Assembly (NCBI GenBank): GCA_937925645.1
Contig: CALAMB010000137.1
Coordinates: 1-10,206 of the forward strand
Direction: 5' to 3'
From: an uncultured Acidobacteriota bacterium
Lineage (GTDB): Bacteria > Acidobacteriota > JAAYUB01
DNA length: 10,206 nt
Shown here: in pieces, positions 1 to 5,762 of the stretch
Numbering within the stretch: the first letter of the stretch is position 1
Layout of the letters: each line of letters begins with the position of its first letter
Translations under genes and position numbers: made by a program
Notes under the pieces: generated by a model
Databases searched by the model: none
What the model saw: only the letters and a program-made list of their open reading frames with translations
Told to the model about the DNA's origin: nothing

Positions 1-1419
1 TCATGGCGTGTCACCTCCTGCCCCGTTGGATGATCCGGCGGCGTGTTCGGATCGCACCGCCTGCCGCAGACGCTCCAGGGCGGGACTGCGCGCGACCGGG
101 AAGCGGACCACCTGACGCAGGTTCCGACAAGTCTCCGGCAGCCGCGCCAGACTGGCCCGGGCGCGATCCTGGATCGTCGGCAGGGATTCCGGCTCCGCCA
201 ACCGGCGGCCCGCCGCCATGACCGGGACCAGGAGGCGCTCGCTCCCCGGGAAGGCGGCGTCGTCCGTGTCCCGCAGCCCGAGGATGTCGTGGGTGATCGT
301 TTCGTCCGTACCATGCCGATAGACCTGCTTCCGGCCGGGCAGCGTCTCCTTGCTGGCGCTGTACTTGGCCTTGGGATGGCTCCGGCCGTCGGCGCCGGTC
401 ATCGCCACCAGCTTGTAGACGCCGCCGATGGACGGCGCGTCGGGCGACAGAACCAGCTCGGTGCCCACCCCAAACGCGTCGATGGGCGCGCCCCGGCGGA
501 GCAGGTCGTCGATGATGTATTCGTTAAGGTCGGAGCTGGCCAGGATCTTCGTGGCGGCCAGTCCCCGCTCGTCCAGAATCCGGCGGACCCGGACGCTTTC
601 CGCGTGCAGGTCGCCGCTGTCGATGCGCACGCCGCGGATGGTCGGTCCCAATCGGGCGGCGCGGGCCGCGCCGGCCGCCACGTCGTAGGTGTCGATCAGC
701 AGCACCGCCGAGTCGGGGAACACCTCGGCGTAGCGACGAAAGCTCTCGGCCTCATCGTCAAACGCCATGATCCAGGAGTGCGCCTGGGTACCGTAGGTGG
801 GGATGCCCGCGTGGAGACCGGCGGCCGTGTTGGACGTGCCCACGCAGCCGCCGATGAAGGCCGCCCGCGCGGCCAGCACGCCCGCTTCGGGGCCGTGGGC
901 GCGGCGCGTGCCGAAGTCGATCACCGCCCGGCCGCGGGCCGCCTGCACGACGCGGGCCGCCTTGGTGGCGATCAGGGTCTGGAAATTGATCATGGCGAGA
1001 AGGTAGGTCTCCACGAGCTGGGCCTCGATCAGGGGGGCGGTTACCTGGAAGATGGGCTCGTCGGCGAAGACCGGGCTCCCCTCCGGCACGGCCCACACCT
1101 CACCGGTGAAGTGAAAATCACGGAGGTACGCAAAGAAACCCGCCGGCACGTGGACGAACGACGGGTGGCGCCGCAGGTAGTCGATCTCCGCGTCCGAGAA
1201 GCGCAGCGTCTCGAGGTACGCCAGTGCCTGGGCGGCGCCGGCACAGAGGAGGTATGACCGGCTCGGCGCCAGCTGCCGGGCGAAGAGTTCGAAGCTGGCC
1301 GGTCGATTGAGGCCGTGAACGAAGTATCCGGCGGCCATGGTGAGCTGGTACAGGTCGGTCATCAGCGCCTGGTGGTGGCGGGGCACATAGTCGCGGGGCT
1401 GGCAATCGGCGGCGCCCAT
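1..1419 (-). CDS. pncB: Nicotinate phosphoribosyltransferase
   Basis: This cytoplasmic enzyme of NAD salvage (Preiss-Handler route) joins nicotinate to PRPP, with ATP hydrolysis, to give nicotinate mononucleotide. The 472-residue product has the length and order of the Bacillus-type (PncB2-like) family. It shows TDLYQLTMAAGYF near residue 21, DFGTRRAH at 168-175, GTQAHSW with H214 as the likely phosphorylated histidine, RIDSGD at 265-270, SSDLNEY at 295-301 and GVGTEL at 317-322. The frame is open upstream to a TTG at 1500, but that codon lies inside the -35 box of the promoter at 1473-1500 and cannot be in the mRNA. ATG 1419 is the first start codon after the predicted transcript start. ATG 1362 (TDLYQLTM follows directly) is the fallback. 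No strong ribosome site precedes either. The last 15-20 residues are low-complexity. The gene diverges from the dinG-like gene and its stop is at the window edge. Confidence 0.96.
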   Translation of the reverse strand: MGAADCQPRDYVPRHHQALMTDLYQLTMAAGYFVHGLNRPASFELFARQLAPSRSYLLCAGAAQALAYLETLRFSDAEIDYLRRHPSFVHVPAGFFAYLRDFHFTGEVWAVPEGSPVFADEPIFQVTAPLIEAQLVETYLLAMINFQTLIATKAARVVQAARGRAVIDFGTRRAHGPEAGVLAARAAFIGGCVGTSNTAAGLHAGIPTYGTQAHSWIMAFDDEAESFRRYAEVFPDSAVLLIDTYDVAAGAARAARLGPTIRGVRIDSGDLHAESVRVRRILDERGLAATKILASSDLNEYIIDDLLRRGAPIDAFGVGTELVLSPDAPSIGGVYKLVAMTGADGRSHPKAKYSASKETLPGRKQVYRHGTDETITHDILGLRDTDDAAFPGSERLLVPVMAAGRRLAEPESLPTIQDRARASLARLPETCRNLRQVVRFPVARSPALERLRQAVRSEHAAGSSNGAGGDTP

Positions 1420-1472
1420 GCGTTCACTCGTCGGTCTGGCGGGAAGATGGCCCGCGGGCGGGCTTGGGTTTG

Positions 1473-1500
1473 AGTATACCCGAATGCCGCCGGTTGTCAA
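1473..1500 (-). promoter_or_regulatory. Sigma-70 type promoter of pncB
   Basis: Read on the minus strand, a perfect -35 box TTGACA (1500-1495) is followed after 16 bases by a -10 box TATACT (1478-1473). Both hexamers are at or one base from the sigma-70 consensus and stand out in very GC-rich DNA. The predicted transcript start is near 1466, giving a leader of about 47 bases before ATG 1419. The -35 box overlaps a small palindrome, GTTGTCAAC, which is too short to call an operator. The site decides the pncB start, since the upstream TTG lies within it. Confidence 0.8.
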
Positions 1501-1551
1501 CGACCCCCATGCCCGAGGTCGCCGTTGGTCGTGCCGGCGCCGCCCCGGCGG

Positions 1552-1560
1552 TGTTACAAT
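1552..1560 (+). promoter_or_regulatory. Extended -10 promoter of the dinG-like gene
   Basis: TGTTACAAT fits the extended -10 pattern TGnTAnAAT. It is in the 206-base gap between the divergent pncB and dinG-like genes, 65 bases before the dinG-like ATG. No good -35 box lies 16-18 bases upstream (TTGGTC at 1525-1530 is too far), which is tolerated when the -10 is extended. Transcription should start near 1567. The 11 bases TACAATAGCGC recur with one change before hpt at 4196-4206. I found no recognisable LexA/SOS operator nearby. Confidence 0.55.
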
Positions 1561-1625
1561 AGCGCGGATCCGCCGCCGGCGCCCGAGCCCCCGGCGGACC
1601 GGCCGCCCGAGAGGACCCGCGACCC

Positions 1626-4160
1626 ATGCAGCCGATCGAGCCGTACTTCACGCCCGAAAGCGCCGCCGCCCTCCGCCGGATGATCCAGGAGAACGGCGGT
1701 CACGAGATTTTCTGCGTCGCCACGCTCGACGGCGCCAACCGGGTGGCCACGCTGCGCGTGGTGGCCCGGGGCAACGTCAACAGCGTTCCGGCGGTTCTCG
1801 AGGCGGCGGAACCCGGCATGGTCGCCATCCACAATCATCCGTCCGGCGACCTGACGCCCTCGGCCAACGACATCACCCTCGCCGGTGAGCTCGGCGCCTC
1901 GGGTGTCGCCTCCTATATCGTCGACAACACCGTCAGCCGTCTCCGCGTGGTCGTGGAGCCGATGGCCGCCCGCGAGGTCCGCGCCCTCGAGGCCGACCCG
2001 CTGCTGGCCCAGTTCGGCGCGGAGGGGCGGCTGGCCGGGCGGCTCCCCGGCTTCGAGGTGCGGCCCCAGCAGGTCCGGATGGCCCGGGAGGTGATCCGCG
2101 TCCTCAATGAGGACAAGATCGGGCTCATCGAGGCGGGGACGGGTGTGGGCAAGTCGCTCGCCTACCTTATCCCGGCGGTCCACTGGGCCCTGGCCAACCA
2201 CCAGCGGATCGTGGTGTCCACCAACACGATCAACCTCCAGGAGCAGCTCATCCACAAGGATATCCCGTTTCTCCAGACCGGGCTGGGTCTGGAGTTCGCC
2301 GCGGTGCTCATGAAGGGGCGCGGCAACTACCTGTGCCGCCGGCGGGTCGAGGACGCGCGGCGCGAGCCGGCCCTGCTGGCCCGCGAGGACACCGCCGCCG
2401 AACTCCGGCTCCTGCTCGAATGGATGGAGCGGACGGCCGACGGCTCGCTCAGCGATCTCGCGTTCGAACCGTCGGAGGAAGTCTGGGAAAGCGTCCAATG
2501 CGAGGCGGACAGCTGCAACCGCGCCCGCTGCTCCTTCTTCTCGCGCTGCTTCTTCTACCAGGCCCGCCGCGACGCCGCCCGAGCCCAGCTCATCGTCACC
2601 AACCACCACTTGCTCATGGCCGATTTGGCCATCAAGGGCGCCGGCGGACGGAGCGGCGTGCTCCCCGTCTTCCACAAGCTCATCGTGGACGAGGCGCACC
2701 ACCTGGAGAACGTCGCCACCGCCTACCTCGGCGCCACGGTGACGCCGTATTCGTTCTACCGCAGTCTCGGCCGGCTGCAGAGCCACCGGGCCGACGACCG
2801 GGGCCTGGTCCCGTCCATCGGCCGCCGGCTCTACGCGCTGATGAACCCGGAGAACCAGCGGCCGGTGGCGCGCGTCCATGCCCAGCTCACCGGTCCCTTC
2901 ACCGACGCCCGGCGCGCCTTCCGCGAGCGGCTGGCCGCGGCATTCGAGGCGATGGCCCAAAACGTCCAGTCCCGCGAGGCGCTGAACCTGGCGCCGGGCG
3001 CGGAGTTCAAGAAGCGGATCTCGCCCGCTGTGGAAGCGACGCCGCTCTGGCTGGAGGCCGTCCTGCCGGCGGTCGCCGAGGTGCTGGCGGCCGGCGAGCA
3101 GTTTCAGGAGGCCGCTCAGGAACTCCTCAAGCGGATCTACGCTCTCGATCCCGACACGCTGGAGAAGATCCAGAGCCCGCTCCTCGACGTCGAGGCGCTG
3201 CTGCTGCGCCTCAAGGAGCTGCAGCTGGCGCTCGCCGCCTTCCGTGATGGCCAGCCGGGCGCCTGCCGCTGGCTGGAGCTCCGCCGCCGCCGCGACCACT
3301 ACCTGATCGCCTTCTGTCAGGCGCCCCTCGACGTCGCCCCCCGGCTCAGGGAGCTGGTGTTCGACGCCTACGGTTCCGTGCTCCTCACGTCGGCCACCCT
3401 GGCGATCGACCGCAACTTCGATTTCATCAAGCGACGCACCGGCCTGGACACGATGGCGCCCGAGCGGCTGAACGCCGCCATTCTCGACTCGCCGTTCGAC
3501 TTCCCCCGTCGCGTGCTGATGGGCATCCCCATGGACCTGCCCGACCCGGACGCCGGCGCCTTCGCCGAACGGCTGGCTCGGCTGGTCCAGGCGACCGTGA
3601 CGCTGACCGACGGACGCGCGTTCGTGCTGTTCACCTCTTACTCCCTGCTCCGCCGGGTGCACCAGCTGTTGGACCTTCCCCTGCTCCAGGCCGGCTTCAC
3701 CTGCCTGCGACAGGGCCAGCTCAACCGTCACCAGCTCCTGGAAGCGTTCAAGTCCCAGCCCCGCGCCGTGCTCTTCGCCACCGACAGTTTCTGGGAAGGC
3801 GTCGACGTGCGCGGCGAGGCGCTCCAGTGCGTCATCATCACCAAACTCCCTTTCCACGTCCCCACCGAACCCATCATCGAGGCGCGGCTGGAGCAGGTTC
3901 GGGCTGCGGGCGGCCAGCCTTTCCTCGACTACACCGTCCCTCAGGCCGTCATCAAGCTGAAGCAGGGGTTCGGCCGCCTCATCCGCTCGCACGCGGACTG
4001 GGGGCTGGTGGTGGTGTGCGACCGCCGCCTCCTGACCAAGCCGTACGGGCGGATCTTCCTGGCGAGCCTGCCGCCGGGCCGGGTCCTGCCCGCGCCGGCC
4101 GACACCCTGCTGGTCGAGATGCGCCGCTTCCGCGACCGCTTCGCCGCGCCGGCCGAATGA
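1626..4160 (+). CDS. dinG: DinG-type Fe-S DNA helicase with N-terminal JAB/RadC-like domain
   Basis: Predicted superfamily 2 (XPD/DinG) 5'-3' DNA helicase of 844 residues. Residues about 5-112 resemble the RadC/JAB (MPN+) fold: H69-x-H71-x7-S79-x2-D82 is a complete JAMM zinc motif inside IHNHPSGDLTPSANDI, with E27 a plausible catalytic glutamate. The helicase begins near residue 145 with a Q-motif-like FEVRPQQ. Walker A is GTGVGKS (171-177) and the DEAH box is at 355-358. LTSATL (587-592), TDSFWEGVD (719-727) and QGFGRLIR (780-787) are the later motifs. C237, C297, C302 and C308 fit the iron-sulfur cluster pattern (C-x4-C-x5-C after a distal Cys); C292 is an extra cysteine. DinG proteins unwind forked DNA, D-loops and R-loops. 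Gram-positive forms carry an N-terminal DEDD exonuclease instead of this domain. ATG 1626 has GAGAGGA 10 bases upstream. The helicase call is secure; the JAB domain's role is unknown. Confidence 0.95.
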   Translation: MQPIEPYFTPESAAALRRMIQENGGHEIFCVATLDGANRVATLRVVARGNVNSVPAVLEAAEPGMVAIHNHPSGDLTPSANDITLAGELGASGVASYIVDNTVSRLRVVVEPMAAREVRALEADPLLAQFGAEGRLAGRLPGFEVRPQQVRMAREVIRVLNEDKIGLIEAGTGVGKSLAYLIPAVHWALANHQRIVVSTNTINLQEQLIHKDIPFLQTGLGLEFAAVLMKGRGNYLCRRRVEDARREPALLAREDTAAELRLLLEWMERTADGSLSDLAFEPSEEVWESVQCEADSCNRARCSFFSRCFFYQARRDAARAQLIVTNHHLLMADLAIKGAGGRSGVLPVFHKLIVDEAHHLENVATAYLGATVTPYSFYRSLGRLQSHRADDRGLVPSIGRRLYALMNPENQRPVARVHAQLTGPFTDARRAFRERLAAAFEAMAQNVQSREALNLAPGAEFKKRISPAVEATPLWLEAVLPAVAEVLAAGEQFQEAAQELLKRIYALDPDTLEKIQSPLLDVEALLLRLKELQLALAAFRDGQPGACRWLELRRRRDHYLIAFCQAPLDVAPRLRELVFDAYGSVLLTSATLAIDRNFDFIKRRTGLDTMAPERLNAAILDSPFDFPRRVLMGIPMDLPDPDAGAFAERLARLVQATVTLTDGRAFVLFTSYSLLRRVHQLLDLPLLQAGFTCLRQGQLNRHQLLEAFKSQPRAVLFATDSFWEGVDVRGEALQCVIITKLPFHVPTEPIIEARLEQVRAAGGQPFLDYTVPQAVIKLKQGFGRLIRSHADWGLVVVCDRRLLTKPYGRIFLASLPPGRVLPAPADTLLVEMRRFRDRFAAPAE

Positions 4161-4192
4161 CCCGGTCGGACTACCCAACGCCCGGTGCGCTC

Positions 4193-4201
4193 TGATACAA
4201 T
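4193..4201 (+). promoter_or_regulatory. Extended -10 promoter of hpt and the downstream operon
   Basis: TGATACAAT matches TGnTAnAAT and lies in the 70-base gap between the dinG-like stop and hpt. It shares TACAATAGnGC with the promoter before the dinG-like gene. There is no convincing -35 hexamer. A transcript start near 4208 would leave a leader of about 23 bases that contains the GGAGG at 4221, and would place the alternative ATG at 4213 almost at the 5' end. It suggests that hpt-nrdR-hsp20-lon-thiL can be transcribed independently of the dinG-like gene. Confidence 0.55.
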
Positions 4202-4220
4202 AGAGCAACCCGATGCTCCC

Positions 4221-4225
4221 GGAGG
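4221..4225 (+). promoter_or_regulatory. Ribosome binding site that sets the hpt start
   Basis: GGAGG, followed by GTG 5 bases later at 4231, is a strong Shine-Dalgarno with normal spacing. The upstream in-frame ATG at 4213 has no such site and would place this GGAGG inside the coding sequence. GTG 4231 is therefore preferred. Confidence 0.7.
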
Positions 4226-4230
4226 GTCTC

Positions 4231-4788
4231 GTGAATTCCATCTACCCCGAATACCCCGGCGAATACCTGGAGGAGATCCTGCTTGACGCGGACACCATCC
4301 AGACGCGGATCGCCGAGATGGCCGCGCAACTCAACCGCGACTACGCCGGCAAGAACCCGCTGCTGGTCTGCATCCTCAAGGGCGCCACGCCCTTCCACTC
4401 CGACCTGATCCGGCGCATGGACATCCCGCTGGCGGTGGATTTCATCGCGGTGGCGAGCTACGGCGACTCCACCAAGTCCACCGGCGAGGTCAAGCTGATC
4501 AAGGACCTCGACGAGTCAGTGACCGGCCAGCACGTGATCATCGTCGAGGACATCGTCGACACCGGCCTCACCCTCAACTACCTGAAGAACCTGCTGGCCA
4601 ACCGGGACCCGGCCGACATCCGGATCTGCGCGCTGCTCAGCAAGCCGGCCCGGCGGCTCATCGACGTGACCGTCGATTACCTGGGCTTCGACATCCCCGA
4701 CGAGTTCGTCATCGGCTACGGGTTGGACTACGCGGAGCGGTACCGCAACCTGCCCTACATCGGCGTCCTCCGGCTGGGCGTCCAGTAG
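4231..4788 (+). CDS. hpt: Hypoxanthine phosphoribosyltransferase
   Basis: Purine-salvage enzyme that transfers phosphoribose from PRPP to hypoxanthine (and often guanine), forming IMP or GMP in the cytoplasm. The 185-residue product is the usual length of bacterial HPRT. It carries the type I PRPP-binding loop VIIVEDIVDTGLTL (102-115; acidic pair E106/D107), DFIAVASYGDS (70-80) for the flexible loop, a base-contacting lysine region SKPARR (137-142), and the C-terminal PDEFVIGYGLDYAERYRNLP block that is diagnostic for HPRT. The start is taken as GTG 4231 because of its Shine-Dalgarno; ATG 4213 would add six residues. It is probably the first gene of a five-gene operon, with nrdR beginning 33 bases after its stop. 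The PRPP loop alone would not separate it from xanthine-type enzymes, but the C-terminal block favours HPRT. Confidence 0.96.
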   Translation: MNSIYPEYPGEYLEEILLDADTIQTRIAEMAAQLNRDYAGKNPLLVCILKGATPFHSDLIRRMDIPLAVDFIAVASYGDSTKSTGEVKLIKDLDESVTGQHVIIVEDIVDTGLTLNYLKNLLANRDPADIRICALLSKPARRLIDVTVDYLGFDIPDEFVIGYGLDYAERYRNLPYIGVLRLGVQ

Positions 4789-4821
4789 TCCCCGGCCGGT
4801 CCACAGGAGAGAGTCACCGGC

Positions 4822-5280
4822 ATGAAGTGTCCCTACTGCAACCAGAGTGGCGACAAGGTGGTGGACTCGCGTGAGAGCAAGGAGGCGACCAGCATCCGCC
4901 GCCGGCGCGAGTGCCTGTTCTGCGGCAAGCGCTTCACCACCTATGAACGCATCATGGAAAGCCCGCTGCTGGTCGCCAAAAAGGACGGCCGGCGCGAGGA
5001 GTTCGACCGGAACAAGATCATGACCGGCCTGCTCAAGGCCTTCCAGAAGCGCCCGGTAGCGCTGACGGACCTGGAGCGGATCGCCGACGAGATCGAAACA
5101 TACGTCCAGGAGAATCCGGAAAAGGAAGTCACCACCGCCGAGATCGGCCAGATGCTCATGCGCAAGATCCACAAGTTGGACAAGGTGGCCTATGTCCGGT
5201 TCGCCTCCGTTTACCGGGAGTTCAAGGACGTGTCGGAGTTTCTGCAGGAGATCAGCGAGCTGTTCGACGCCAAGGGCTAG
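4822..5280 (+). CDS. nrdR: Transcriptional repressor NrdR
   Basis: NrdR is a zinc-ribbon/ATP-cone repressor that senses ATP and dATP and shuts down ribonucleotide reductase operons by binding paired NrdR boxes. The 152-residue product is full length. The zinc ribbon uses C3, C6, C31 and C34 (MKCPYC and ECLFCGKRFTTYER). The segment RRRRECLFCGKRFTTYER at 27-43 is essentially invariant in this family. The ATP cone covers about 49-139, with VAKKDGRREEFDRNKI at its start. AGGAGA ends 11 bases before the ATG. No reductase gene and no clear pair of NrdR boxes lies in this window, so its targets are elsewhere. Its place between hpt and hsp20 suggests co-expression with nucleotide salvage. The assignment is very secure. 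Confidence 0.98.
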   Translation: MKCPYCNQSGDKVVDSRESKEATSIRRRRECLFCGKRFTTYERIMESPLLVAKKDGRREEFDRNKIMTGLLKAFQKRPVALTDLERIADEIETYVQENPEKEVTTAEIGQMLMRKIHKLDKVAYVRFASVYREFKDVSEFLQEISELFDAKG

Positions 5281-5290
5281 TGAGGCGGGT

Positions 5291-5731
5291 ATGGGCAACA
5301 AACCGAAACGCGGCAAGCATCCCGGCCTGAGCATGACCGACCTGTTCTTGCCCGGCTGTCCGGGGGCGCTCGGCGCCGAGCAGTGGTTCCCTCCCCTGGA
5401 TCTGGGCGAGACCGACTCCCACGTCGTCATCCGGCTGGAAGTCGCCGGGGTCGCGGCCGGCGACCTCCGCGTCACCCTCCGCGATGACATCCTCACCGTG
5501 AACGGGGTGAAGCGGGAACCCCAGTTCACCGACGAGGAGAAGATCCGTTTCATCTGCCTGGAACGCGGCTACGGCCCTTTTCAGAAGACGCTGGAGCTGC
5601 AGTGGGTGATCGACCCGAAGAAATCCGAAGCGGTGCTGGAGAACGGCGTCCTGACCATCACCCTGGTCAAACGCCCGGAGCAGCGCGGCACCGTCTACGA
5701 GATCCCCGTCCACAGCCGGAGCGAGGCGTAG
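5291..5731 (+). CDS. hsp20: Small heat-shock protein, Hsp20/alpha-crystallin family
   Basis: ATP-independent holdase chaperone that binds unfolding proteins in the cytoplasm, usually as large oligomers. In the 146-residue product, an alpha-crystallin domain runs from about residue 34 to 128. It includes LDLGETDSHVVIRLEVAGV, the ERGYGPFQKTLEL segment (91-103, equivalent to the common ER-x-yG-x-F block) and AVLENGVLTITL (114-125, the A-x3-NGVL signature). The tail IPV at 138-140 resembles the C-terminal I-x-I/V anchor used in oligomer assembly. The frame is open further upstream into nrdR, but ATG 5291, with GAGG 5 bases before it and 10 bases after the nrdR stop, gives a normal N-terminus. The N-terminal arm is short (about 33 residues) and basic at first. 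The gene next door is lon, so a holdase and a protease are co-expressed. No CIRCE element or other heat-shock operator was seen. Confidence 0.95.
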   Translation: MGNKPKRGKHPGLSMTDLFLPGCPGALGAEQWFPPLDLGETDSHVVIRLEVAGVAAGDLRVTLRDDILTVNGVKREPQFTDEEKIRFICLERGYGPFQKTLELQWVIDPKKSEAVLENGVLTITLVKRPEQRGTVYEIPVHSRSEA

Positions 5732-5762
5732 GCCCCCACCTCACCAAGGAGAACACTGACTC

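Noticed and set aside
43..1257. A plus-strand open frame of about 404 codons opposite pncB.
   Set aside because: It is a shadow of pncB in GC-rich DNA, with no family motif. pncB has all its motifs and a strong promoter.
1491..1503. GTTGTCAAC palindrome overlapping the pncB -35 as a repressor operator.
   Set aside because: The arms are only 4 bases, and the palindrome is explained by TTGACA itself. No second site was found.
4213..4230. ATG 4213 as the start of hpt.
   Set aside because: It has no ribosome site and lies about 5 bases from the predicted transcript start. GTG 4231 has GGAGG at ideal spacing.
1554..4241. A very long open frame (about 895 codons) on the minus strand opposite the dinG-like gene.
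   Set aside because: It is the codon mirror of a high-GC gene: GC-rich third positions remove stops on the opposite strand. Its translation is rich in R, G, E, H and V and has no recognisable domain, while the plus strand has a complete helicase.
5192..5290. The N-terminal extension of the hsp20 frame back into nrdR.
   Set aside because: It overlaps the conserved end of nrdR, is Arg/Ser-rich shadow sequence, and ATG 5291 has its own Shine-Dalgarno and gives a normal sHsp length.
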